A stretch of 18,161 bases of DNA from Pseudoselenomonas ruminantium (GTDB lineage: Bacteria; Bacillota; Negativicutes; Selenomonadales; Selenomonadaceae): positions 1-18,161 of the forward strand of contig DJYL01000206.1 in assembly GCA_002448495.1 (NCBI GenBank), written 5' to 3'. Below are positions 1 to 8,891 of the stretch, one piece after another (position 1 is the first letter of the stretch; each line of letters begins with the position of its first letter). The notes under the pieces are model-generated. The model was not told the origin of the DNA. It saw only the letters and a list, made by a program, of their open reading frames with translations, and searched no databases. A program made the position numbers and the translations under genes.

Positions 1-2424
1 CAGAGCATTCATCATCCGCTGGCGGAACTTTTGCGTTCTGCCTTGGAAGTGGTGCAGAAAGGCTGGAACTATGAAAATATCTTCCGCTGCCTGCGTACGG
101 GATTTTTCCCTCTGGTACGGGAAGATGTGGACAAGCTGGAAAACTATGTACTGGAATTCGGCATCCGGGGGCGCAAACGGTGGCTGCAGCCCGAGAATTG
201 GGACTGGCACCGCCGTTACTCTCTGGATGGTGAGGAAGAAGAAGCGGATGAGGAAACCAGACAGCGGCTTTTGCTGATAGACGGTCTGCGCCGGCAGGCA
301 GCGGAAGCGTTGACGGCGTTTGACCGGGCAATCCGGCAGGCAGCAGATGTGACCGGTCAGGTGACGGCCCTCTATGATTTTCTCATTGCGCTGGAAGTGC
401 CTGCTCATTTAGCCAAGTGGCAGGAAGTGGCCGAAGCAGAAGGGCGCATGGCTGATGCAGCAGAGCATAGGCAGATTTGGGAAGACATGATGGAATTTTT
501 TGACCAGCTGGTGGAAATCAGCGGGCAGGAAAAGATGAGTTTGCGCGATTTTGCTGACGTATTGGGAGATGGACTGGATACAGTGACGCTTTCCCTGATT
601 CCGCCGGGGCTGGACTATGTGACCGTTTCCTCCTTTGACCAGAACAGTCTGGCGGGAAGCCGTGCAATCTATATTCTCGGCGCCAATGCTGGAGCCATGC
701 CGCGGCGCATCAGTGAGCAGGGCGTGTTTACCGATGCAGACAGGCTGCACTTAGCGGAAGCTTTTGAAAAAATGCCCGCAGATAAAGGCGAAAAGCCCGT
801 GATTTCTCGTGGGGGACAAGAAAGGAGCTTTGGTGAGCGGTTCCTGCTCTACCGGGGATTTAATGAAGCCCGCGAATATCTTTGGATTTCCTATGCGCTG
901 GCTGATGCAGAAGGCAATGGATTGCAGCCGGCATCTTTGGTGACAAAACTCAGAAAGTGTTTTCCTTCGTTGCAACTGCTTTCGATTCCTCTGGAGACTT
1001 TGGGCCGCCATGATATGCTGCAGCTGGCGGCGTCCGGCCCTGCGGTATCCGGGCTTTCCAGTGCCCTGCGGGGACAGCGCGATGAAGGGAAAATGGATGA
1101 ATTTTGGCGGGATGTCTATAACTGGGCGCTCACCCAACCTGAATTACAACGGCCTTTGCGGCTGGCCTTGTCCGGCCTTTCGTCCAAGGCGCAGGTGGGC
1201 AATATCCCCCCGGAACTTGCTCAGGCCGTTTATCTGCGGGGCAAATTCCTGCGGGGCAGCGTCACCCAGTTTGAGCAGTTCCGCCGCTGTCCCTTTGCCC
1301 ACTTTGCCCGTTATGGGTTGAAGCTTATGGAACGGCGTACCTATGAATTCCGACATATGGATTTAGGCCAGCTCTTGCATGAGGTCATTCGGGAGTACGG
1401 AGAAACGGTAAGCCGGGACTATAACCGCCGCTGGCAGGATGTACCGGAGGAAAGGCGGGGACAGCTTTGCCATGATTTAGTCGAGGAGATTGCGCCCCGC
1501 CTGCAAAGCGAAATTTTGCTTAGCCGTCCGGATTACCGCCATTATAAGCGGCGTATGGAGGCGACAGCCCTGCAGGCAGTCAATCATCTTTCGGCCTGGG
1601 CAGCCATGTCAGAATTCCAGCCTGCCTATTTTGAGGAAGGCTTTGGCCATGCGGCTGATCGTGTACAGCTTACCCCGCTGCCGTTAGGGAATGGTTTTTC
1701 CCTGTCGCTTAAAGGGCAGATTGATAGGCTGGATGTCCATCAGGAAAATCCCTATTTCCTCGTGCTCGATTATAAGACCGGGCAGGCGGCGATTAACCTG
1801 TTTGAGGTCTATTATGGGTTGAAATTGCAGCTGCTGGTTTATGTGCTGGTAGGGCAGGAACTCTTGAGGCAGCAGGATAAGGAACGGCTGCCGGCAGGCA
1901 TTCTCTATGCCCTGCTGCATAATCCGACGATTGCCACGGACAAGCGGCTGAGCACGGAAGAAATGGCTGCGGCCATCCGCAAAAAACTCACCATGCCCGG
2001 CTGGGTGCTGGCGGATATGGAGGTTATTCGCAGCATTGATGCCAATTTGGAACATATCAAACCGCAGACGAAGAAAGATGGGGAACTGACCAGCGAAACC
2101 GTAAAAGGGCATTATATCCGCACACAGCAGGAATTTGAACTCATGCTCGGTTATGTGGATTACATATTGAAGGATACAGGACGGGCCATTTTGGCGGGGG
2201 ATATTCGCGTAAATCCCTGCCGTTATGACAAAAATGCGGAACGCACGGCCTGCAAGTTTTGCAATTATCGGGTGCTTTGCGGCTTTGATGCGGGTATTGA
2301 TGGTTTTGCCTATCATGAGGTGGGCAATTTTGACGAAGAAGAAATGGAACGCCGCATGGCGGAAAAAATAGGAAGAGAGGATTTAGCCGATGCCATACAC
2401 CAAGGATCAACAGAAAGCCATTGA
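1..2424 (+). CDS. addB: AddB, ATP-dependent helicase/nuclease subunit B (5' end outside window)
   Basis: Subunit B of the AddAB helicase-nuclease, which unwinds and resects double-strand DNA ends and recognises Chi before RecA loading. The reading frame is open from base 1, so the N-terminal part lies outside the window. The RecB-like nuclease domain is visible near the 3' end, with DYKTG at 1768-1782 followed by a QLLVY helix. The four cysteines of the AddB iron-sulphur cluster are all present: one in RRCPFAHF (codon 1288-1290) and three in ACKFCNYRVLC (codons 2251, 2260, 2278). The spacing of the last three, CxxC then six residues to C, fits the known family pattern. The gene overlaps addA by 35 bp, implying translational coupling. 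Family and cluster are established knowledge. Identification is very secure. Confidence 0.96.
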   Translation, partial: QSIHHPLAELLRSALEVVQKGWNYENIFRCLRTGFFPLVREDVDKLENYVLEFGIRGRKRWLQPENWDWHRRYSLDGEEEEADEETRQRLLLIDGLRRQAAEALTAFDRAIRQAADVTGQVTALYDFLIALEVPAHLAKWQEVAEAEGRMADAAEHRQIWEDMMEFFDQLVEISGQEKMSLRDFADVLGDGLDTVTLSLIPPGLDYVTVSSFDQNSLAGSRAIYILGANAGAMPRRISEQGVFTDADRLHLAEAFEKMPADKGEKPVISRGGQERSFGERFLLYRGFNEAREYLWISYALADAEGNGLQPASLVTKLRKCFPSLQLLSIPLETLGRHDMLQLAASGPAVSGLSSALRGQRDEGKMDEFWRDVYNWALTQPELQRPLRLALSGLSSKAQVGNIPPELAQAVYLRGKFLRGSVTQFEQFRRCPFAHFARYGLKLMERRTYEFRHMDLGQLLHEVIREYGETVSRDYNRRWQDVPEERRGQLCHDLVEEIAPRLQSEILLSRPDYRHYKRRMEATALQAVNHLSAWAAMSEFQPAYFEEGFGHAADRVQLTPLPLGNGFSLSLKGQIDRLDVHQENPYFLVLDYKTGQAAINLFEVYYGLKLQLLVYVLVGQELLRQQDKERLPAGILYALLHNPTIATDKRLSTEEMAAAIRKKLTMPGWVLADMEVIRSIDANLEHIKPQTKKDGELTSETVKGHYIRTQQEFELMLGYVDYILKDTGRAILAGDIRVNPCRYDKNAERTACKFCNYRVLCGFDAGIDGFAYHEVGNFDEEEMERRMAEKIGREDLADAIHQGSTESH

Positions 2425-5400
2425 GGAACGCGGCCGCAATATTTTAGTGGCTGCTGCCGCTGGCTCCGGCAAGACCCGCGTACTGGTGGAACGCATTATC
2501 CGTCAGCTTATTGCAGGGGAGTTGAATGTGGATGAGCTTCTGGTGGTGACCTTCACCAATGCGGCGGCAGCAGAAATGCGGGAACGTATCGAGGCCGCTT
2601 TGGATAAGGAAATCGCGGCGTCAGCAAATCCGAAAATTACCGCCCGGCTGGAACGGCAGAGGGTATTGCTGACCGGAGCGGATATTTGCACCTTTCATTC
2701 CTTTTGCCAGCGGTTGATTCGCCAGCATATTGAAGCGATTGATGTAGACCCCAAATTCCGTCTGGCCAGTGAACAGGAATTGGTTTTGCTGAAAAATGAC
2801 ACGTTGGAAGCCCTGCTGGAAGAAAAATATGAACGGCCTTTGGAAGCCGAAAAGCTGCCGGCATGGGAGGCTTTCGTTTCCTTTATGGACGATTATGGGG
2901 ATGAGAAAGGCGATGAGGAAGTTAAGCAGGCCGTTTTAAGGCTGCATGCTTTTGCACAGAGCCAGCCCTTTCCCGAAAGCTGGCTGCAAAAACAACAGGA
3001 GGAACAGGGCAGTACCCTTTCGGATTCGCCGTGGCTGACGGCGGCGGTGCCGGAGATGCGGAACGGGCTTATGGCGGTTATCCGCCAGTATGAAGAAACG
3101 GCAGGACTGGTACGGGGAATTGATGACCCGGCGCTTACAGCGGCATGGTCACCCTATGGGGAACTCATCCAACAGGATTTAGCGGGGCTGGATGCTGTCC
3201 GCGAAGCCTTTAATGTACTGGAACAGAATCCCGATGGAGAAAAATGGAATGAACTTGCCCGGCAGGTGAGCAAATTCTCATGGCTTGCCATGCGGGGAAA
3301 AGCCTATAGCGATTTGAAAAACTTGTATCCCGATATCCGGGAACAGTTTAATGCGCGGCGGGATGCCGTTAAAAAAGCCCTGAAAAAGTTTGCCGACAAT
3401 TATCTCAATCAGGAGGCTGGACAGATTGAGGAAGACATTGCCGCCAATCAGCAGACCGCAGCCATCTATGCAGGTCTGGCTGTGGATTTTGGAAGGGCTC
3501 TGCAGGCAGCGAAAAAAGAACGCAATATTCTCGACTTCAACGATTTGGAGCATTTTGCGCTGGAAATTCTATGTACTTCGGAGCATGCGGAGCTTGCGCC
3601 TACAAATGCAGCCCTTGCCCTGCGGGAAAAGTACAAGTCCATTATGGTCGATGAATATCAGGACACCAATGGCGTACAGGAAGCAATCCTCAATCTGATT
3701 GCGCGGGACAATAACCGCTTTACGGTTGGGGATGTAAAGCAGAGTATTTATCGCTTCCGTCTGGCCGACCCCTATCTTTTTCAGGCGAAATACGACAGCT
3801 TTCCGGAAACGCCGGGAAAAGAAGACAACAATCTGCTCATTACCATGAAACAGAATTTCCGCAGCCGCAGGGAGGTTCTGGCCCCCATTAACTTTATCTT
3901 TGACCAGATTATGACCAGAGGCGCGGTGGAAATCGAGTACGATGAACGCAGCAAACTTTATCCCGGTGCAGATTATCCCGTACATGAACATAGTTTCGCG
4001 GGAGTAAGCGGGGCTATGGAACTGGATTTAATTCAGCGGGAGCCGCAGGAAAAGGACGGCAGCACCGCCAAGGATGAAGATGATGGGGAAGACCTGTCCG
4101 GCTTCAATCTGGAAGCGGCTTATATTGCCCGCCGTATCAGCCGTCTTATGGAACAGGGCTATATGGTCTATGACAAGGACAGCGGCAGTTATCGTCCTTT
4201 AGCCTATCGGGACATTGCCGTGCTCATGCGGGCGGTGAGCGGCAAGACGAACATTTTGCTGGAGGCCCTGCGGAAAAACAGCGTTCCGGCCTATGCTGAT
4301 GTGGACGGCGGTTATTTTGAAGCGCCGGAAGTGCGTCTGATATTGGCGCTTTTGACTGTTATTGACAATGTGCGGCAGGATATCCCTCTGGCAGCGGTGC
4401 TGGCTTCCCCGATTGGCGGCTTTTCCATGACGGAACTGACGAAAATCCGGCTGGCTTCGGCTGCGGGAGATTTGTATGACGGGCTTTTGGCCAGTTTTTC
4501 CTTGGAAAGCGGTTTGCCGAAAAAATTGGCTGCCCGTACGGCAGCTTTTCAGGAGGAACTGGCTCGTTGGCGCAAGTTTGCCGTCAGCTACAGCGTGCCG
4601 GAACTCATCTGGCTCCTGTATCGCGAAACCGGCTATTATGATTATGTGGGCGGTCTTAAAGAAGGCCTCCTGCGGCAGGCGAATCTGCGTATGCTGGCAG
4701 ACCGTGCTGCTGAATTTGAACGAAGCAACTATCGGGGCTTGTTCCGCTTCCTGCGTTTTATTGAAAACCTTCAAAAGCGGGATACCGATTTAGCCGTAGC
4801 CCGTACTTTGGGCGCTAGTGAAAATGTGGTGCGGATTATGAGTATTCACCGCAGCAAGGGCTTGGAATTTCCCGTGGTGATTGTGGCGGATATGGCCAAG
4901 AAATTCAACCTGCGGGATGCACAGGGAACGTTCCTTCTGCATAAGGATTTGGGGATAGGCGTGCGCATAGCCCAGCGTTCAAAAGCCGGACGGCAAATCT
5001 ATAAATCCCTGCCATGGCAGGCGGTGGCTGCCAAAATCCGCTCTGAATCCAAAGCTGAGGAAATGCGCATCCTCTATGTAGCCATGACCCGTGCCAAAGA
5101 AAAGCTGATTTTGACGGGCGTACTGCCGGCCAAAAACGTGGAGAAAAAAGCGCAGGAATATTGCCGTTACCTAGATAGTGGAGATAACCGGCTGCCGGAT
5201 TTTGCCATTGCCAAAGCCGACAGCTATCTGGACTGGGTGGCAGCTGCCCTGAGCCGTCATAGTGAAGCTGCTCCCTTGTGGGAAATGGCAGGCATAAGTG
5301 CCTCCGGCGGACTGGAAAAAGAGCTGGAGCCTGAGGCGCAGATACAGATTAACCTTTATCCGGAAGCGGAGGTAACAGACCGCACCGAAAAAGAAAGCAG

Positions 5401-6256
5401 GCAGGATGAATTGCTGCAGGCGGCAGCTTCCCTGTCACCGATGCCGCCCTCACCCCAACGGGAAAGGGTGGAAAGTATGCTGGGCTGGCAGTATGAAGAT
5501 AGGGGACTGTCTAACGTTCCTGCCAAGCTGACCGTAACGGAAATCAAGCGGCGTTTTGCCGGACAGCAGGCATGGGATGAAGAAGTGCCCAATGCCCGTC
5601 AGTTAATCGTCATAAATGACGAGGATGAACTGGAAGCTGTGGCTGCCGATAAACCGATAGCAACGGATAGCGTTAAAGCAGATGAAGCCGACTGGCCGCG
5701 CCCGCGTTTTATGCAGGAACAGAAGCAAACTTTTTCTGCCATGGAGCGGGGCACCATCATGCATACGGTTATGCAGCGTCTGGACTTTGCCGGTGATGTA
5801 AGCTTTGCGGGCATTCAAAAACAGGTAGCATCTATGGAAGCCAAAGGCATTCTGCCGGAAGGTGCGGGAAAGGTGGTTTACATCAAGGGCATACAGGGAT
5901 TCTTTACTTCGGAAATCGGCAGACTGGTGCAGAAAGCCCCGCAGATTTATCGGGAACTGCCATTCAGCCGTATGCTGAAAGCCAAGGACTTTTATCCCGA
6001 AGTACAGGAGGATGATGAAATGGTTTTCACACAGGGTGTGATTGACCTGCTGGTGGAAACTGCAAACGGAGAATTAATCCTTATCGACTATAAGACCGAC
6101 AGGCTGACCGATACTGAACGCATACGGCAGCGGTATCAGATTCAGCTCGATATGTACAAAAAGGCCGTGGAAGCCATATTGAACCGCAAGGTTGCGCAAG
6201 TTTATCTCTATTTGTTGCAGAACGGCAGCTTTGTATCTATGGATAAGACGGAATAA
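2390..6256 (+). CDS. addA: AddA, ATP-dependent helicase/nuclease subunit A
   Basis: Subunit A of AddAB: a UvrD/Rep-type superfamily 1 helicase fused to a C-terminal RecB-like nuclease. At 1288 residues it has the normal family length. Walker A is AAAAGSGKT at residues 21-29; motif II is VDEYQDTN near 420; motif III is VGDVKQSIYRFR near 446; the HRSKGLEFP motif is near 820; and the final helicase motif YVAMTRAKEKL is near 895. The nuclease has GTIMHTVMQRL, then GVIDLL with D1219, then DYKT with D1233 and K1235, and QLDMYKKA after it. All catalytic residues I can check are present. The ATG lies inside the end of addB, preceded by GAGAGG. It acts with AddB in the cytoplasm. Confidence 0.97.
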   Translation: MPYTKDQQKAIEERGRNILVAAAAGSGKTRVLVERIIRQLIAGELNVDELLVVTFTNAAAAEMRERIEAALDKEIAASANPKITARLERQRVLLTGADICTFHSFCQRLIRQHIEAIDVDPKFRLASEQELVLLKNDTLEALLEEKYERPLEAEKLPAWEAFVSFMDDYGDEKGDEEVKQAVLRLHAFAQSQPFPESWLQKQQEEQGSTLSDSPWLTAAVPEMRNGLMAVIRQYEETAGLVRGIDDPALTAAWSPYGELIQQDLAGLDAVREAFNVLEQNPDGEKWNELARQVSKFSWLAMRGKAYSDLKNLYPDIREQFNARRDAVKKALKKFADNYLNQEAGQIEEDIAANQQTAAIYAGLAVDFGRALQAAKKERNILDFNDLEHFALEILCTSEHAELAPTNAALALREKYKSIMVDEYQDTNGVQEAILNLIARDNNRFTVGDVKQSIYRFRLADPYLFQAKYDSFPETPGKEDNNLLITMKQNFRSRREVLAPINFIFDQIMTRGAVEIEYDERSKLYPGADYPVHEHSFAGVSGAMELDLIQREPQEKDGSTAKDEDDGEDLSGFNLEAAYIARRISRLMEQGYMVYDKDSGSYRPLAYRDIAVLMRAVSGKTNILLEALRKNSVPAYADVDGGYFEAPEVRLILALLTVIDNVRQDIPLAAVLASPIGGFSMTELTKIRLASAAGDLYDGLLASFSLESGLPKKLAARTAAFQEELARWRKFAVSYSVPELIWLLYRETGYYDYVGGLKEGLLRQANLRMLADRAAEFERSNYRGLFRFLRFIENLQKRDTDLAVARTLGASENVVRIMSIHRSKGLEFPVVIVADMAKKFNLRDAQGTFLLHKDLGIGVRIAQRSKAGRQIYKSLPWQAVAAKIRSESKAEEMRILYVAMTRAKEKLILTGVLPAKNVEKKAQEYCRYLDSGDNRLPDFAIAKADSYLDWVAAALSRHSEAAPLWEMAGISASGGLEKELEPEAQIQINLYPEAEVTDRTEKESRQDELLQAAASLSPMPPSPQRERVESMLGWQYEDRGLSNVPAKLTVTEIKRRFAGQQAWDEEVPNARQLIVINDEDELEAVAADKPIATDSVKADEADWPRPRFMQEQKQTFSAMERGTIMHTVMQRLDFAGDVSFAGIQKQVASMEAKGILPEGAGKVVYIKGIQGFFTSEIGRLVQKAPQIYRELPFSRMLKAKDFYPEVQEDDEMVFTQGVIDLLVETANGELILIDYKTDRLTDTERIRQRYQIQLDMYKKAVEAILNRKVAQVYLYLLQNGSFVSMDKTE

Positions 6257-6271
6257 AGGAGGCGCTGTTAC

Positions 6272-7054
6272 TTGTCAACAGAAGTTATGCAGGGGCTTTT
6301 CATTCCCTTTTTGGGGACTACTTTGGGAGCAGCCTGCGTCTATATACTGAAAAAAGAATTAAAGACGGGCGTGCAAAAGGGACTGACCGGTTTTGCTGCC
6401 GGGGTCATGGTGGCAGCTTCCGTATGGAGCCTGCTGATTCCCGCTATGGATGGCAGTGCGGATATGGGCAAGCTGGCCTTTTTGCCTGCGGTAATCGGTT
6501 TTTGGGCAGGTACGCTATTCCTGTTGGCACTTGACCATATCATTCCCCATTTGCATATGGATGCGCAGGAGGCAGAGGGGATAAAATGCAAACTGCCGAA
6601 AAATATCATGCTGTTACTAGCTGTAACATTGCACAATATTCCGGAAGGCATGGCTGTGGGTGTGGTCTTTGCCGGTTGGCTGGCGGGCAATGCCGATATT
6701 ACCCTGAGCGGGGCACTGGCGCTGTCCATCGGTATCGCCATACAGAACTTTCCCGAAGGGGCGATTATTTCCCTGCCCCTGCGGGCGGAAGGAATGAGCA
6801 AGCATAAGGCGTTTGTCAGTGGTATGCTTTCAGGTATAGTCGAACCCATCGGCGCCCTGCTGACCATCGCCGCCGCCAGCCTTGTCCTGCCCATTTTGCC
6901 TTACCTTTTGGCGTTCGCCGCCGGAGCCATGATTTATGTGGTGGTGGAAGAACTCATCCCCGAAATGTCCGCAGGTGAACACAGCAATATCGGTGTTGTT
7001 ACTTTTGCTGTAGGATTCACATTGATGATGACCTTGGATGTGGCACTGGGGTGA
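6272..7054 (+). CDS. ZIP-family divalent metal transporter
   Basis: A 260-residue integral membrane protein of the ZIP (ZupT-like) family, which imports zinc and related divalent metals. About eight hydrophobic segments are visible. The two family signatures are present: HNIPEG from H121 and QNFPEG from Q158, which form the binuclear metal site in this family. A short His/Asp stretch (HIIPHLHMD) sits in the loop before the first signature. The start is TTG at 6272; the ribosome binding site AAAGGAGG overlaps the addA stop and lies nine bases upstream, and no in-frame ATG is as well placed. Spacing suggests it is co-transcribed with addAB. The exact metal cannot be told from sequence. The link to addAB looks positional rather than functional. 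Confidence 0.9.
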   Translation: MSTEVMQGLFIPFLGTTLGAACVYILKKELKTGVQKGLTGFAAGVMVAASVWSLLIPAMDGSADMGKLAFLPAVIGFWAGTLFLLALDHIIPHLHMDAQEAEGIKCKLPKNIMLLLAVTLHNIPEGMAVGVVFAGWLAGNADITLSGALALSIGIAIQNFPEGAIISLPLRAEGMSKHKAFVSGMLSGIVEPIGALLTIAAASLVLPILPYLLAFAAGAMIYVVVEELIPEMSAGEHSNIGVVTFAVGFTLMMTLDVALG

Positions 7055-7071
7055 AAGAAGGGGAGTAACGA

Positions 7072-7926
7072 ATGGAAAATGATAAAAAGAATAAGGCAAA
7101 CATCCGCAACAGTACAGTAGATTTTTTGGTATTCACTAAAGATGCCGGGGCGGATTCTATCGAAGTGCGTGTGCAAGACCATGATGTGTGGCTGACGCAG
7201 AAGGCTATGGGAGAGTTGTTTGATGTTGACCGTAGTGTAATTGGCAAGCATCTGAAAAAAATATATGAGGATGAGGAACTGAATGAGAATTCAACTTGTG
7301 CAAAATTTGCACAAGTTGCAGATAACGGCAAAACATATCAATACAAATTCTACGCGTTATCCGCAATTATCGCTGTGGGATACAAGGTAAATTCCCAGCG
7401 TGCTATTCAGTTCCGCCAATGGGCTACAAAAGTTTTGGACACCTTTGCCAAGCAAGGCTATGTGCTGGATAAGAACCGATTGATTAACGGACAGATTTTT
7501 GACGAAGATTATTTCGGCCATCTGATTTCCGAGATTCAGGAGATTCGCGCCAGCGAGCGGCGTTTCTATCAAAAAATCACGGATATTTATGCCACCGCGG
7601 TTGATTACACGCTCGATAGCAAGACAACGCGGGAGTTTTTTGCCACGGTGCAGAACAAAATGCACTATGCTGTCCATGGCGGTACAGCCGCAGAACTTAT
7701 CCATATTGTTACAATGTATCTGGATTATGCCACCCGTCAAGCTCGCCGTCATATTCCTATGACCATGACTGATTGGGCAAGCAAACTGGACGCTTTCCTG
7801 CAGTTCAACGATGCGGAAATCTTACATGATAAAGGCAAAGTATCAGCGGCTATAGCCAAAGCTTTTGCCGAAAGTGAATTTGAACAGTACAGAGTGTTGC
7901 AGGATAAGTCATATGTCAGTGACTTT
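7072..7926 (+). pseudogene. rhuM: RhuM-family protein, 3' end lost at an IS66 fragment
   Basis: N-terminal about 285 residues of a RhuM-family ('virulence protein RhuM') protein, a family often found beside type I restriction-modification genes and of unsettled biochemistry. Family stretches include DVWLTQKAMGELFDVDRSVI, the CAKFAQVADNGKTYQY segment and FYALSAIIAVGYKVNSQRA. Members usually run past 320 residues. Here homology stops after QDKSYVSDF and the frame continues to a stop at 8250 through antisense IS66 sequence, giving a 392-codon chimera. The start is ATG 7072 with AAGGGGAG upstream, 17 bp after the ZIP gene, so it may be transcribed with that operon. The exact breakpoint, about 7927, is inferred from where the RhuM-like pattern ends. 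A 27-bp palindrome lies inside the gene at 7292-7318. Confidence 0.85.
7292..7318. repeat. 27-bp palindrome inside rhuM
   Basis: CAACTTGTGCAAA, one central A, then the exact reverse complement of the first arm. The 13-bp arms are perfect. It lies in coding sequence for STCAKFAQVAD, early in the rhuM remnant. Confidence 0.9.
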
Positions 7927-8229
7927 CTTATGCGTATTCTTATGGGCAGATTTCGTTTCGTCGCTGGATGGCGACATATGGCTGTTACGGCTGTTGGTCT
8001 TGTCTTTCTCGCGGTATCTTTCCAGTTTCTTCGTAAGAACAGCAACTTCGGATTTGAGGGAAGCAATCAACGCATCCTTCTCAGCCAGCTCGGCTTCATA
8101 GGCTTCAAATTTAGCCGTAGCCATACCTTCGAAAGCAGCCATGCGGTTTTGCAGGGCATAATACGACTCCTGGAGTTCCTTATAGGAGGCAAGCAGATTC
8201 TGAACAAACTCCACGTTTATCGATTCCAT
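7927..8229 (-). pseudogene. IS66-family transposase, N-terminal fragment
   Basis: About 100 residues of an IS66/ISBst12-type transposase read on the minus strand from ATG 8229. It comprises a Glu/Lys/Ala-rich coiled coil with LKSEVAVLTKKLERYREKDK, the NSRNSHMSPSSDE motif and KSAHKNTHKK. The zinc-binding segment and the DDE catalytic core are absent. The frame closes in rhuM-derived sequence at 7909. It cannot be an active transposase. Confidence 0.8.
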
Positions 8230-8383
8230 GCTGCTGCCCTCCTTCCATAAAATTGCAGATTCAAAAGCCACCTATGTTATCGTTGAAAGTTTATTGTTTC
8301 TTAAGCTGTGCGTAGAATTGATTGCAATATGTCCACCAGAGATAGACCGTAGCCGGTATTTCATTAGGCTACTGAACAGTTAC
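7927..8383 (-). mobile_element. IS66-family element, copy A (truncated)
   Basis: Remnant of an IS66-family insertion sequence. The terminal sequence ctactgaacagttac ends at 8383; read outward it starts GTAA, as IS66 ends do. The other end is missing, and the element stops abruptly inside rhuM near 7927. Bases 7950-8383 align without gaps to 11355-11788 of copy B, with 29 differences in 434 by eye, about 93% identity. On the minus strand it encodes the start of a transposase: ATG at 8229, preceded by AAGGAGGG. The protein is a coiled coil (MESINVEFVQNLLASYKELQ onward) followed by NSRNSHMSPSSDE, the N-terminal motif of IS66 TnpC (NSSNSSKPPSSD in typical members). The transposase starts about 150 bp from the terminus with no room for tnpA/tnpB, as in the ISBst12 subgroup. 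Confidence 0.8.
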
Positions 8384-8464
8384 CATATGGAACCTACAGA
8401 AGTATGTGGAAGAGTTCATCCTGCGCCAGATGGTTAAACATGGCCTGAAAGTGGAAATACGGTG
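8384..8464 (+). pseudogene. Possible 3' remnant of an unidentified gene
   Basis: Directly after the IS66 terminus a frame reads IWNLQKYVEEFILRQMVKHG and ends a few residues later at TGA 8462-8464. Its amphipathic, charged composition looks like the C-terminal helix of a real protein. No start codon belongs to it, so it would be the 3' stub of a gene cut at the IS end. I do not recognise the family, and it is short enough to be chance. Confidence 0.3.
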
Positions 8465-8778
8465 ACTTCATATCCATCGACCCAAACGAAAAGCCCCGCA
8501 ACAAGTGCGAGGCTCGATAATCTGGATACTTTTGAGACATCCCATACTCTATAGAAGAAAACCAACGGCTGCGGAATCTGCTGATGAAGTGTGTCTCTCG
8601 ATTTTCGCCTGCATCTCAGTCCCAAAACAGGACGCACTTGCGGAGACTTCTTCATCCGCCGGAGCAATCGGCAGGAATACTGCGACAAGACCGTGTGCCA
8701 AGAATCAGCGCGAGTTTCGGAATCACAAGCGGATGGCGAAGGTAGGGAAAAAAGGACGTTGACATCTGCATTGGGTAT
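8465..8778. other. Non-coding or decayed stretch before the lipoprotein cassette
   Basis: No convincing gene is seen on either strand. One + frame starting near 8591 contains TCGDFFIRRSNRQEYCDKTVC, which resembles the second half of a Cys-rich zinc finger, but the expected preceding Cys is missing and the frame has an in-frame stop just upstream. It is most simply a decayed gene fragment. A minus-strand terminator-like hairpin is annotated separately. The stretch sits between IS66 copy A and the structured leader, consistent with rearranged accessory DNA. Confidence 0.4.
8488..8514 (-). terminator. Possible intrinsic terminator, minus strand
   Basis: Read on the minus strand, AGCCTCGCA and TGCGGGGCT form a nine-pair stem with one G-U pair around a five-base loop, followed by TTTTCG. 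The T-tract is short. No intact minus-strand gene precedes it, so it may be the leftover terminator of a lost gene. Confidence 0.4.
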
Positions 8779-8888
8779 GCTCCATCTTTACATAAAATTT
8801 TAGGCAGAGCACGGCAACCATAGCAGGGAAATCCTCGCCCTATGGCGAAACAATGCCGTAGGAATTATGTACCCCACGAGGATGGAGC
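8779..8888 (+). promoter_or_regulatory. Nested hairpin leader covering the ribosome binding site of the small membrane protein gene
   Basis: Four sets of complementary segments nest within one another: GCTCCATC (8779-8786) with GATGGAGC (8881-8888); TACAT (8789-8793) with ATGTA (8867-8871), plus AATT (8796-8799) with AATT (8863-8866); ACGGCA (8811-8816) with TGCCGT (8854-8859); and CCATAG (8818-8823) with CTATGG (8840-8845). The outermost 3' strand contains GGAG, the likely ribosome binding site for GTG 8892, so folding could hide it. A weak promoter-like pair (TTGGGT 8771, TAAAAT 8793, 16 bp apart) would start transcription inside the structure and would exclude the outermost pairing from the RNA. 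GGCA-A-stem-CGAAA faintly recalls c-di-GMP-I riboswitches, but the consensus is not met. Function is inference. Confidence 0.5.
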
Positions 8889-8891
8889 AAA

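Noticed and set aside
8434..8688. Minus-strand 84-codon frame
   Set aside because: It reads straight through a terminator-like hairpin and has no ribosome binding site or family features.
8698..8714. Near-identical CCAAGAATC-GCGCG segments at 8698 and, inverted, near 14138-14152 as possible attachment sites
   Set aside because: A match of about 14 in 15 is expected by chance in a window of this size, and neither lies in the ssrA 3' end.
8779..8888. c-di-GMP-I riboswitch upstream of the small membrane protein gene
   Set aside because: Only GGCA-A-stem-CGAAA is reminiscent; the GACGCAAAGC block and the tetraloop-receptor side are not there, so I call it an unassigned structure.
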